The translations under genes and the position numbers were made by a program. From Centrapalus pauciflorus (Eukaryota > Streptophyta > Magnoliopsida > Asterales > Asteraceae): DNA of 64,000 bases. The notes under the pieces are model-generated. The model was not told where the DNA came from. It searched no databases and saw nothing but the letters and a program-made list of their open reading frames with translations. The stretch spans positions 670,610 to 734,609 of the forward strand of contig JAANYP010004711.1 in the NCBI GenBank assembly GCA_020465985.1, read 5' to 3'. Numbering within the stretch: the stretch's first letter is position 1; each line of letters begins with the position of its first letter. Of this stretch, positions 36,586-47,697 are shown piece by piece.

Positions 36586-37207
36586 TCTTCCAAACTTTTT
36601 GGTTTCGAACTTAAACAATTTAATTTAAAAATTAATTGAAAATAATTTCTTCAAACTTAGGTAAGGTTCGAATTAATTTAATTTTAAATTCGTTTAAAAA
36701 TTAAATTCGAATTTATTTAACTTCGAAATCAACAAGTTCTAATGACTGCAAGTTCGTGAAAACCCTAGAAATTTCTGACAAATTCGAACTTCTAACAAGT
36801 TTGAACAAACCCTAAATTTCTGACAAGTTCGAATCTGGTAAGTTCAATTCTGACAACTTCGAATCTGACAAGTTCAAACCTCAGCTAAATTCGAATGAAG
36901 CCCTAATTTTAAGTTCGTGAGGAGCGTATTCTGACAAATTCGAATGAACCCTAATACCCCCTTATGTTCGAGCGCCGCAAGTTTGAGAAATGGCCAAAAA
37001 TTCGATTTTTTCAAGATTTCAGATTAAATCAGTGTTTTTATGACTAAAAACACTAATTTCGACTGAAAAACTTGAACTAATGAGAATTTTTCCCCATTAC
37101 CTTGCTTGTAGAACTCAGAAAGACTATGAAAACGTGATTCATCTGTTAAGAATGTCAAGAAACCAAGAATGTTGTATGAACATGAAGAACACGATGAACA
37201 CTCTTTA
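36586..37207 (-). other. C2 leader
   Basis: Non-coding, with many gacaagttcga, aattcgaa and ttcgaac words, as in C1 and C4 leaders. Confidence 0.7.
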
Positions 37208-37221
37208 TGACTCTGATACCA
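37208..37221 (-). other. C2 primer binding site (tRNA-iMet type)
   Basis: TGGTATCAGAGTCA on the minus strand, 2 nt from the LTR edge (37224); one change from the C4 PBS. Confidence 0.88.
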
Positions 37222-37223
37222 CT

Positions 37224-37659
37224 TGTAAGGTCACCTACCTACGGATCTTATGTTGCTCGACACTGTCCAACGAGTGCGGAATCCTCGTTAGGGGTTTAAC
37301 GGATCGATCACACACATGGAAACACGGAGACTAAACAATTAACAACGAACATCCCGACACGTGAATCTGTCCGTAACGACTCTCTGCAATACTCACAAGT
37401 TCGAAGTGCACAATACGAGCTCTGGATGTTAATCTCTGCAAAAGTCTCTGAATAACACGAACGGATGTTCTGTTTGCTCTCAAGTTTGACAGAATCTCTG
37501 AGCCGTCAAAGATCGTTGAATTCACAATGATAAGTTCAATATATAGACGATAAGTTCGTGTAGACGCTCCTCTTGAACTTATCTTTGAACTTGTTCTTGA
37601 ACTTATCTTTGAACTTGTTCTTGAACTAGACAACTATTGTCATATAAGGTGTATCAACA
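37224..37659 (-). repeat. C2 5' LTR, internally deleted (436 bp)
   Basis: Edges tgtaaggtcacc (37224) and gtatcaaca (37659). Near-identical to the first 330 bp or so of the 3' LTR, then jumps from the minisatellite (ttcttgaac) to the terminal tagacaactattgtcat. Followed by TSD cacaa. Confidence 0.88.
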
Positions 37660-37925
37660 CACAAAATTTTTTTGCATAAAAGTCCCTCAACTTAAAAATG
37701 TTTTTTTTTTTGTAAATATCACTGCAAAAAAAATGTTTCCATAAAAGTCTTTTAATGTAACACAATCCTATGAAAAACTCCTAAATAAATCCAATAAGAA
37801 AACACAATCCGTAAAACATTTCAAGTATAGGGACTTTTATGGACATGTTTTTGGTACAAGTAGTTAATCGAAAAATATCAAAAGTACATTGGTTTTTTAC
37901 GTAAGTTTCCCATGTACATATGCAT

Positions 37926-38340
37926 GGTTGAGTTCCATGGAGTCAAATATTAGAGTGGAGTTCTGGAGTCTCATATTAAATGTACATGTTCATTACCAAA
38001 AAATGTTCTATTACATGCAAAAATTCAATGTACACATGTTCAAAAGTGCATTACGATCGACGAGTCTACGTGATTTGAAGTTAATTACGATAAAAAAAAA
38101 TTCTATTTCATGTAAAAGTATAATTTTTAAACTATATGGACATAAACTCATAATGCACTTTTAAAAATGTGCATATTGTAATTTTGCATTAGATATAACA
38201 TTTTTAACGTAATGAACTTTAAATTATGTGAATTGATATGTGTGTTGCACGTTTTTATGAAATATGATATTTTATTGAACATATATGCTCATTTAATATT
38301 GGACTCCAGAACTCCAGTTTAATATTGGACTACATGAAAC
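37926..38340. mobile_element. MITE-like inverted-repeat element 1
   Basis: ggagttctggagtc plus atattaaatg (37957-37982) is repeated inverted at about 38291-38316, within imperfect TIRs of about 50 bp. No ORF. The TSD is not clear. Confidence 0.6.
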
Positions 38341-38379
38341 TTGGGTCTATATATGTATGTGTGTGTGTGTGTGTGTAGA

Positions 38380-38655
38380 ATATGGTTCGACAAAGTACCA
38401 CTTATTATGCAGCGCACCAGAAGGTACCACCTTAATAAATGATGTGAACGTACACTTACATAAATTTGCATATATATTGACTTACATCTATATGATTCAT
38501 GATTTCAGGCACTTAAATTCGTGAATGTACGTAAAATTTATATATCATCTTTATAATAGTAATTAAAACATGTTTATGGATTTTTTTTTTTCGAAAAAAA
38601 GTGTTTCTACAAGTAGTACTTTCTAGTGCGCTGCATAATAGATGATACACACTTG

Positions 38656-38660
<5 letters not shown>
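38380..38660. mobile_element. MITE-like inverted-repeat element 2
   Basis: tattatgcagcgcaccagaa (near 38411) returns inverted near 38620-38641 (ttctagtgcgctgcataata), one base different. It is bounded by a (gt)n run on the left and (at)n on the right, so TSDs are obscured. Confidence 0.62.
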
Positions 38661-38742
<82 letters not shown>

Positions 38743-38794
38743 TTGTATATTACCCGTGTACTACACGGAATAGTTATTAACTTATTTTTTCAAA

Positions 38795-38843
<49 letters not shown>

Positions 38844-38885
38844 CCCGTGTACTACACGGAATAGTTATTAACTTATTTTTTCAAA

Positions 38886-38958
<73 letters not shown>
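38659..38958. repeat. Three (AT)n tracts separated by a duplicated 48-bp unit
   Basis: (AT)n at 38659-38740, 38800-38842 and 38891-38958. Between them, two identical 48-bp units (38752-38799 and 38843-38890) beginning acccgtgtactacacgg, whose ccgtgta/tacacgg is a hairpin. Copy number in the assembly is uncertain. Confidence 0.85.
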
Positions 38959-38961
<3 letters not shown>

Positions 38962-39410
38962 AAAATTTATTACAGAAACTACAAATTAAATAGCAATATT
39001 ATACTGTAAGGTGATTATAGAAAATATATAACACGGGTTAAATGTAAAATACATAACTAAAACTTTAATAATAACCAAAAAAGGAAAAAACAAATTTTAG
39101 AAGCTAAGAAGTTTCGATAAGAAGCCAACAAAATATGTGAGTTATAGATTCAAATTTAAATTTGAAATCGAAAATAATACGAGTTATAGACTCAAATTTA
39201 AATTTGAAATCCAAAATAATAGGAGTTGTATACTCAAATTTAAATTTGAAATCCAAAATAATAGGAAGATATTTTTTATTTCTAAATTACTTTAATTAAT
39301 GCAATTATTATTTTAATATGTAAATTATAGATTATACACGTGTTGTTTCCACGTTATGCCAAATGACATTCTAGTTAGGTGCCAAGTGACATTTTAGTTA
39401 CTCTTTTAAT

Positions 39411-39412
<2 letters not shown>
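38959..39412. other. AT-rich repeat DNA between microsatellites
   Basis: No ORF. Contains a 42-bp x 3 tandem array (listed) and a second aacacgggtta echo of the acccgtgt motif near 39030. With the flanking (AT)n runs it may be one old MITE- or Helitron-type insertion; I cannot set its ends. Confidence 0.4.
39139..39264. repeat. 42-bp tandem array, 3 copies
   Basis: Units at 39139-39180, 39181-39222 and 39223-39264, each with the palindrome caaatttaaatttg. Copies differ at a few bases. Confidence 0.88.

Positions 39413-39492
<80 letters not shown>
39413..39492. repeat. (AT)n microsatellite, target of C5
   Basis: About 80 bp of AT repeats ending exactly at the C5 LTR edge (39493). Confidence 0.9.
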
Positions 39493-39495
<3 letters not shown>

Positions 39496-40148
39496 AGGTC
39501 CCAAAAGGTTTCCAAAGTATATAGCTCTAAGCTGTAGAGGTGGGGGTGAATACAACTATTTAAAACTTAAATACTCATTTCTCAATGTTTGTATGTATTA
39601 TCAACAAAAAGTTAATTACAAACAAGCTTGAAGGCGGAAAGGTTCAAGTTGAGATGACAGATACAACAGTTTTGTCAACTAATCTAAAACTCACTCAGAC
39701 TAGTTACAATGAATACACTCACTTAGAAGCACTCACTGTTTTTACAAGACTCAGAAGGACAACTTATAGATGAACAGCTTAGACACACTCTACTGTTTTA
39801 TATAAGCAGACTTGCATGCATGGAATAACACACTTCAATGCACGTTCTGATTTCACACTCTTGATTATTTCTTTATCCTTAGAAGCTTCCTTTTATACTC
39901 AGAAGGAGAATCTTAGTGAAGCTTCTTCATTGGACAGAAGAGAAAAGGAGAGTCTTTCCAAAAGGACAAAACACCATTCTGCACGTTCTGATAAAGTGTC
40001 TTTGTCTTCACATGGCAAAATTTTTGTCTTTTCCTTTTTGTCATTGTTGCATACGGCTTTAACCAAAAGAGGAATGTCAACTTTGCATCTTTCTTCTTTT
40101 GCTAATGCCATTTTGATATAAGAAAAGGTCTGTCACCTTTTTCAAATA
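39493..40148 (-). repeat. C5 3' LTR, left piece
   Basis: Starts tgtaggtccc at the microsatellite edge. Contains gtagaggtgggggtgaataca, a phrase I associate with SIRE-type LTRs. Interrupted at 40148 by C4. ORFs here are chance. Confidence 0.78.
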
Positions 40149-40804
40149 TGTTGGTACACCCTGTGTGACGATGGCAGTCTAAGTTGTATTAGCATTTTGT
40201 CTAAGTCATGTTACAAAGTATTGAATATTAACTAGTGTTTGATATATGTGTTTATATGTGTTTGATAGTTATTGATTGTATGTTTGAACTTGATGTAATG
40301 TATTACAAGAAGTTCAAACATAAAGTCCAAATATTAATTCAATCATAAGTTAGAACATATGTTCAAATAGAAGTTTGACTTGTAAAATTCGTATTTAGAG
40401 CATATTCGAATTTACACATAAGGCAGATTCGAATTTGGTATAAATTCGAATAAGGCAGATTCGAATTTGTCAAGGGGACAAATTTGAATGGGCCTTGGGC
40501 CTCTTTCGAGTTTGGCCCATGACAAACTCGAATGGATCACTATAATTAGGGATTAACTCGAATGATTAGAGGACTTTTGCAGAATTCGTGTGAGCAATTA
40601 GCAAAAGGCGATCTCGAGTTTATCAGCTGATATTGTGTTCGTTCGGAGAGAATCATCGCTTAGGTTCATTCGTAATCGATCGTACAACGTTGTGGTAGTC
40701 TCTGTGTTCCGTGTGAGTGACATATCCGTCAAGCCGCTAACGAGGATTCCACACTCGTTGGTGTGTGTCGCGTCTAGATTGATCTGTTTGTTCAAGACCT
40801 TACA
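40149..40804 (+). repeat. C4 5' LTR (656 bp)
   Basis: TGTTGGTACACC...ACCTTACA. Compared with the 3' LTR it has an extra 32-bp tandem copy of the aaggcagattcgaatttg segment (about 40420-40470) and an extra gtgtttatat of about 10 bp near 40245. Confidence 0.95.
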
Positions 40805-40806
40805 GG

Positions 40807-40820
40807 TGGTATCAGAGCCA
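40807..40820 (+). other. C4 primer binding site (tRNA-iMet type)
   Basis: TGGTATCAGAGCCA, 2 nt after the LTR end. Confidence 0.94.
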
Positions 40821-41448
40821 TTGGGGTGTTCTTGGTGTTCTTCGTGTTCATAAAGATACATCCTAGGTTTCTTGACGCTTTTGGACGGTTAATCTCACGT
40901 TTTTTTTGAGAGTTTCGAGCTTATCAAATCGGATTCCGGGAAATACTTTGTTGTAGTTCACGTTTTTTATCAAAATCAATATTTATACTTGTAAACTATT
41001 GATTTAATCTGAAAATCGTGAAAAACTCGAGGTATTAGCCGTTTTTCAAATTTGCGGCGCTCGATTTTGCTAAGGGGAAATTAGGGTTTGCTCAAATTCG
41101 AGTTTGACCGAAATACGCTACTTTCGAATTTCCTTAAAGTGGTTTCGAATTTGGCCATTTCGACTTTACTTTGGATTTCGACTTTGCACTAAAGTCGAAT
41201 ACGGGTCATTCGATTTCGTTAGGACATTCGAATTTTTGGTGGGTTTCGAATTTAACTAAATTTTCGAGTTTAGAGACCTTCGAATTTGTCATTAATTTCG
41301 ACTTTAATTGGATTTAAGAACTTAACTTGAATCTAATCCCAAATAGGTTTAAATTTAATTAGATTCGAATTTACCTAAATTCGAAAGAATTAATTTAAAT
41401 TAATTTCGAATTAAATTAATTAAGTTTAAATTCAATTATTTTGAAACA
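40821..41448 (+). other. C4 leader rich in TTCGA words
   Basis: About 630 bp without an ORF. From 41040 to 41300 it carries more than 15 occurrences of ttcgaattt, ttcgagttt, ttcgacttt or close variants. Confidence 0.85.
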
Positions 41449-44316
41449 ATGACAAGTCTACAACGGTGTTTGGAGATGGATCACGAGGTTGGAAAAGCAA
41501 ATACTCCGCCAAAGTTGATGAAACTTGAAGATTATTACTGGTGGAAGGATCGGTTTGCCGACTTCGCGCGATTTAATGATATGCACATGTGGATTTGTAT
41601 CGACGAGGGATACATTCCACCTACAGCGGAGGTAGAAGGACGACAAAAGGTTGTTCCTTATTCTAAAATGAAGGATGACGAAAAAAAGATGTTTGAAGTA
41701 GAGAACCGTGCATACGCTATCATTAGAATGGCGTTACCTCAGGACATACTACACACCTTCCGTAATCAGAAGACAGCAAAAGAGCTGTGGGAGGCATTGG
41801 AAAAACGACGTGAGGGTAATCCGAGGGTTAGAAGGAAACAAATGGAAATGCTCAACCAGCAGTTTGCTATCTTCAAAGCATTGAAGGATGAAAAGCTGGA
41901 TGACACTATCACGCGTTTCTATCATCTACTCACTGAGTTAGACAGTCATGACATTGAGTATAGTGACACTGAGAAGAATAATAAGCTTCTGCGTGCTTTA
42001 CCGGCCAAATGGGCGATGTATGTGGCCTTAATTAAGCATGATGAGGACAAATACTATACTCTGACTCTAGAGAATGTTGTGGGAACACTGAGGGCGTATA
42101 AATTTGAGTTACTGAAGCAAGCAACGGATTATGATCAAGTTCAAGATCCAGCAATGTATTTCGGAAAATCAAAACCTTCAGTGGCAGCTGAAATGAAGAC
42201 AGCTACAACCTTCTTCTCGGGAGAAACGTCGTCCCGAGTTGAGCCAGAAGACTCACAGAGTAAGGCTTTCTTAGGGTTTACTAGACTAGAAAAACAGCAG
42301 CATCAGGCTACTCCGGCATCTACATCTCAGGGATACTCTAAGATGCCTATGAGCGCAAAATCGGCAGAAGACCATCTGAATCTGTTGGCTTCATTCGTGG
42401 CCGCTTACGGCAATTGCGTTCAGGGCAAAATCAACGATCCTGCACATTGGGATGAGGATTACGATCAGGTAGACCCTGATGATCTTGAAGAGATGGATCT
42501 ACAATGGCAACTAGCCATGGTAACTCAGAGAGTCAAGAGGTTCATCAAAAGGACGGGAAGAAATCTGAATATGAGTAACAATAGGATTGGATTCGATAAG
42601 TCCAAGGTTAAATGCTACAACTGTCAAGGGTTAAAACACTTCGCTAGAGAGTGTCAGAGACCGAAGGTAGAGAATTACCAGGGACAGTATCAGAATCAAT
42701 CGCAAGGGAGATATCTTCCTAGTAGTTCTTCCAGTCAGGCGAATATAACTGGGTTGTTATCTAATGTCACATCAGACAGACAGCTAGACGACACTTATGA
42801 CTAGAGAGCACATCCAGAATCGAACGCTAGAGCCTTTATGGCTGAAGTGACTGAGACTGGAGGTGAAGGGGCAGAGGAGATCACAGGGGACAGCACTGAG
42901 AATGAAAGCAGTCCGATGTGGGTAGAAAAGTCAGATGATCAGACAATTCTAGAGTTTGCCGCTCAGATGGCCAACGTAGAATCAGATCATATAAAGGTAA
43001 GTCTGAAGTTTTCTCTTTTCCATAAGTTGTGTGTTTTATGTGCTGCATCTAACGATAGGTTAAATTTAGTACTAGAATCACATCAAACCATATCTGCTCA
43101 AAATGAAACGTTAAAATCAGATAATGCTAGCCTAATAGATATAAAGCAAGATCTTAGGGTAAGCTTAAGGCTGATGCAAAAGATGTTATTGTCCTAAAGG
43201 ACAAACTGAGCGAACAGTGTGTTAGGTTAGAACTCATGTATGAACATGTTGAGGCATTAACCAAGGAGCTGAAAACCAAAGACATAGAGCTAGCTGAGTC
43301 TAAGGTAAAGGTAGCTGAGGTAAATAGTAAACTTGAAAAGTTTAGGAACTCATCTCTTAACCTAGGGAAAATTTTAGATGCACAGCGTCAAACTAAAAAG
43401 CCTGTAGGTCTAGGATATCATGAGAGTCCTCCACCTTTCAATGACAACTATGTACCTCAACCTCAGAAGAAAACTGAGAAATCAGTAGACTTAGAGGAAA
43501 TACCGGAACCAGTGTCTGAACCTGCAAAGGAAAATGCAACTAAAGTGACTGATAATAATGTCAAGGTAAGAAAGTTAAATTTGTGCCATCCTCTAGTGAT
43601 AAACCTGTAGGAAAACAAAAATTGACTTTAATGATCAGGATGATGAACCAGTTGCTATAGTTGAACCAAAAGAGCCAGACACTAGTGAGACAACTAAATC
43701 AAAGGGCACACACAAAAAGTCAATTGATAAAATGTCTTGCTTTAGATGTCACGAAAGGGGGCACGTTGCTTCTAACTGTCCGCATAGGAAAGTAGACAAT
43801 CCACCTAAGACAGGGAAGCCAGAACAAGTTAAGCCTTCTACAAGTGTTGCAAGCACTAGTAGTTCTCAGAATACCGAGAAAACTGTGCAAGCTACACCAA
43901 AATCTGCTGTGAAACCAACACCGGTGAAAGTTGGACCAAAAGAAGTGATTAGGACTAATTCACCAAATCGAGTCGTTAATCAATCTAGGTCTGGACCGCA
44001 ACAACAATATAGGAGTACAACACCTAGCAGAGCTTACACTGCTGTTAGGTCACACACTCCTGTCAGACATTAAACACCGGGTAGAGCTCAGGGATACCAG
44101 TCTGAAATGAATTATAATCGTAATTATTCAAGAGCTCCACAGCAAATGCCTACACAAAGGCAAAGAGTGAATTTAAATCACTCGGCACTGCAACAGACTC
44201 CAGTTCAAAGACCCAAGTCACCTGAAAGGAGAGATGGGTATTTGAAAGAGTTCAAGTATGTGGACGAGAATGGTATTACCAAGTCAGTTATGGCTTGGGT
44301 TCCCCGTGATAACTAA
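41449..44316 (+). pseudogene. C4 ORF1: long gag with two zinc knuckles
   Basis: The start is the ATG at 41449 (MTSLQRCLEMDHEVGK), conserved in C1 and C2. Residues 1-330 are the gag capsid-like domain (RRKQMEMLNQQFAIFKALKD near residue 140). Knuckle 1 (CYNCQGLKHFAREC) is at 42613-42654. A TAG at 42802-42804 stands where C2 has Trp, and the frame continues after it. A helical region follows (EALTKELKTKDIELAESKVK), with single-base deletions near 43160 and 43570-43620. Knuckle 2 (CFRCHERGHVASNC) is at 43738-43779, then a TAA at 44071-44073 (Gln in the relatives), and a basic tail to TAA 44314-44316. The ancestral length was about 955 residues, long for Copia gag. Confidence 0.88.
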
Positions 44317-44338
44317 CCTATTTTCTTTCATGTGCAGG
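44313..44338 (+). promoter_or_regulatory. Conserved ORF1 stop with candidate branch point and 3' splice site
   Basis: The TAA (44314-44316) lies within ctaac (44313-44317), a good branch-point match. It is followed by a pyrimidine tract and tgtgCAG ending at 44337, then GAG in the pol frame. C1 has the same arrangement at 20267-20291. Confidence 0.5.
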
Positions 44339-47300
44339 AGATAACTACAGGTCCAAACAACAAATGGTTCGTCGACAGTGGTTGCTCCAGGCACATAACA
44401 GGGGAGAGAAGTCTACTTGCAGACTTCAAGGGAGGGAATCGGGGCTTTGTATCATTCACGGGCAACAAGGGAGGTAATATCACTGGTACTGGAGTGGTCA
44501 CTAATGGGACGATCAAATTGGATCAAGTTTATGACGTTGATAAACTGGTCCATAATCTTATTAGTGTATCTCAAATCTGTGATAAAAAGAATTCAGTGTT
44601 GTTCACTGATACTGAAGCGTTGGTGCTAAAACTGGGGTTCAAAATACCTGTAGAGTGGATACTGATGAGGGCTCCAAGGAAGAACGACCTGTACATGCTC
44701 GACATGAACAAGCCAGAATCTTCAATCGGTCCAATTTGTCTGCTATCTAAAGCTTCGGAGGCTGAGTCGGTTTTATGGCATAGACGCATGGCACACTTGC
44801 ACCTAAGGAAAATGAACTACATTACGAAAAATGGATTGGTGGAAGGTGTTCCCATGAAGAGTTTTCAGTTCGAGGACAAGTGTCTGTCGTGCAAGAAAGG
44901 AAAACAACACAAGAAAGCACACAAGTCCAAGACTCAGAACTCAATCGCTGCCACTTTCGATTTGTTGCATATGGACCTTTTCGGACCAATCAACAAAAGG
45001 AGTATAGGTGGTAGTTGGTACTGTTTAGTTATCACTAACGATTACTCACGTTTTTCTTGGGTTTTCTTTTTAGGTACAAAGGACGAGACGGCTTCCAAGC
45101 TCATCGGGTTCTTAGACCAAGTGGAGAATTCATATGGAACAAGGGTTAAACGACTTCCTAGTGATAACGGAACAGAGTTTAAAAACACAGTAATTGGTGT
45201 ATATTTCCTATCAAAGGGCATAGTGCATCAATTTAGTGCACCTTATGAGCCACAACAAAATGGGGTGGTCGAACGAAAGAACAGGACATTGATTGAGGCA
45301 GCAAGGACCATGTTATTGGATTCAAAGCTTCCTACCATGTTTTGGGAGGAGGCAGTGAATACCGCATGCCATGTTTTAAATCGGGTCCTTACTGTCAAAT
45401 CATTGAACAAAACCTGTTATGAAGTTTTGAATAAACGGCCACCTAATTTAACTGGCTTCGAACCTTTTGGGGTACCATGTACTTTATTGAGAACAAAACA
45501 TCAACCTAAGTTTGGTGAAAAGGCTGACGAAGGATACTTCCTAGGTTATGTGCCGAACTCACCAAACAAACGGGTTTTTAACAAATCTAATGGTACAGTA
45601 GAGATTGTGTATAACATTGAAGTCACAAGTTATACATATGAACCCCAAACAGGTCCGGAATGGATATTTGACTATGACAAACTGTTTGAGTCATTTAACA
45701 TTCCTTTGGATGAAAATGCAGGTACTATCAAAAAGGACATGGCGTCGTTGAATCTGAATGACGAGGGTCATAGCTTTCCGAGGACCACTTTTCAATCAAC
45801 TTCTGAGCCTACTTCAACTGAAGATCGATCTCCAGAAGTCACTGATTCTGAACCACCTAAAACGAAAATCAGACGACAAATTCCAACTCTGAGGAAATTG
45901 TCCACGAGGAAGAAAATGTGGAGTCTGCGGTCGTTCCCGCGTTAGGTGAAATAGGATCAAATTTAGGAGATAATCTGAGAGTTGACGAGATAGAGACTTC
46001 TAGGATCAACAAGAACCATCCTATAGAAAGCATCACAGGAAATCCTATTGCGGGTGTCAGGACTAGGAGTAGTTTAAATTACAACACTGTGTTGTTGTCG
46101 ATGATAAATGACTCTGAGGCCTTTCATACCTGCCTCTATTCTTGTTTCATCTCGCAAGTAGAGCGAAAAACGTGCAAATGGCACTAAAAGATAACTCTTG
46201 GGTTGAAGCGATGCAGGAAGAACTGTCACAATTTAGGAAACTAGAAGTGTAGGAGTTAGTTCCATTACCTCGATGGGAAATAGCAATAGGAACCAAATGG
46301 GTTTTTAAGTGCAAAAGAGACAATCGGGGTATAGTCACTCGCAACAAAGCAAGGTTAGTTGTAAAGGGTTTCAACCAAGAGGAAGGAATCGATTACAATG
46401 AGGTGTTCACGCCAGTAGCAAGGTTGGAAGCAATTCGTTTGTTTATGGCTTTTGCTTCCTTCAAGGGCTTTAAGGTTTATCAGCTAGACGTTAAGAGTGC
46501 TTTCCTTTATGGGAAAGTGAAGGAACTGGTGTATGTGGAACAGCCGCCCGGGTTAACAGATCCGAAATACCGAGACAGAGTATATCGATTAGATAAGGCT
46601 CTATATGGATTGCATCAAGCACCAAGGGCGTGGTACGAGACTCTATCCAACCATCTGTGAGAAAATGGGTTTGAAAGAGGAAGGATAGACAGTACACTGT
46701 TTGTGAAGCGAAAAGGAGAACACTTCGTCTTGGTACAAGTGTACGTCGATGATATCATCTTTGGATCATCAGACGAGCAAATGTGCAAGGATTTTAAAAA
46801 GGTGATGAAGTCAAAATTCGAGATGAGTGCAATGGGTGAGTTGAATTTTTTTCTGGGTTTTCAGGTTGACCAAAAGAAGGAGGGGATGTTTATCCATCAG
46901 ACGAAGTATGTCTACGACATATTAGAGCGCTTCAGGATGGAAGGGACAAAACTGACAGCTCATTTCAGCACGCCGATTCAAGTGAATCATAATCTCGGGC
47001 CGGGTACTGAAAGTGATACCGATGTGGATCCGACGTTGTATCGGGCCATGATCGGGTCACTTATGTATTTAACTGCTTCAAGACCTGATATTATGTTTGC
47101 TGTTTGTATTTGTGCAAGGTTTCAAGCTAATCGAAAGAGATGCACATGAAAGCTGTGAAGCGGATTCTACGATACCTCAAGTCGAAACCGAAGCTGGGAC
47201 TTTGGTATCACGCGGAGGGCGATCTGGAATTGGAGGCGTTCACTGATTCAGACTACGGAGGATGCAGCTTGACGTGCAAGTCAACAACTGGAGGTTGTCA

Positions 47301-47697
47301 GTTCCTAGGAGGGAGACTCGTTTCCTGGCAATGCAAGATACAGACTTCGGTAGTCGTGTCAACGTGCGAGGCCGAATACGTTGCTGCTGGTAGTTGCTGT
47401 TCACAGGTTCCGTGGATACAACAACAATTGCAGGATTACTGTTTGACTTATACTCATACTCCTATTGGGATAGATAACCAATCAACAATTGCCATAACTC
47501 ATAATCCTGTTAAACATAATAAAACCAAGCACATAGACATAGGACATCATTTTATACGTGATTGTGGTGAAAAGAACTTAATCAAGCTGGTAAAAGTGGC
47601 AACGGATGATAATAATGCTGATTTATTTATCAAAGCTTTTGATAAGTCACGTTTTGAGTATTTGATTCAACTAATTGGAATGCGTAATCGAGAGTGA
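44320..47697 (+). pseudogene. C4 pol (PR-INT-RT-RNH), nearly intact motifs
   Basis: The frame is that of ORF1 and there is no ATG at its start. Protease has DSG in KWFVDSGCSRH. The GAG-pre-integrase His/Cys region follows (HRRMAHLHLRK, CLSCKKGKQH), then the integrase core with D (HMDLFG), D (SDNGTEF) and E (VVERKNRTLIEAAR) present, up to 45945. A frameshift falls near 45890. RT (about 46195-47130) keeps VKSAFLYG, ALYGLHQAPRAWYE and YVDD (46744-46755), with a TAG for Trp near 46249 and a TGA near 46658. A frameshift near 47140 precedes RNase H (47140-47697: TDSDYGG, STCEAEYVAAGS). RT and integrase copy and insert the element. Confidence 0.92.

Larger units (their letters stand above)
30280..37659 (-). 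mobile_element. C2: pol-deleted Copia element, same family as C1 and C4
   Basis: 7.4 kb with exact TSD cacaa (30275-30279 and 37660-37664). On the minus strand it has a 5' LTR, PBS, leader, ORF1 remains, a 300-bp scar of pol, spacer with hairpins, the 3' end of ORF3, PPT and a 3' LTR with a tandem duplication. It could only move with enzymes from relatives, but whether the deletions came before or after insertion is unknown. Confidence 0.92.
30220..37911. mobile_element. M3: small MULE-like TIR element split by C2
   Basis: Left part 30220-30279 and right part 37665-37911 make an element of about 307 bp once C2 and one TSD copy are removed. The first 100 bases (aggaaatttatttaaaattc onward) match the inverse of the last 100 (gggaaacttacgtaaaaaac), including shared blocks agtatttttcgatta and cataaaagtccct. 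Flanks atatatata (30211-30219) and atgtacata (37912-37920) agree at 7 of 9. Confidence 0.68.

Noticed and set aside
38626..38871. 81-codon ORF of Ile-Tyr repeats
   Set aside because: Pure translation of (AT)n microsatellite.
43150..43200. Splice donor at agggtaagc explaining the ORF1 frame break near 43160
   Set aside because: C1 and C2 read through here with one more base (a GCT or AAT codon), so a single-base deletion in C4 is simpler.
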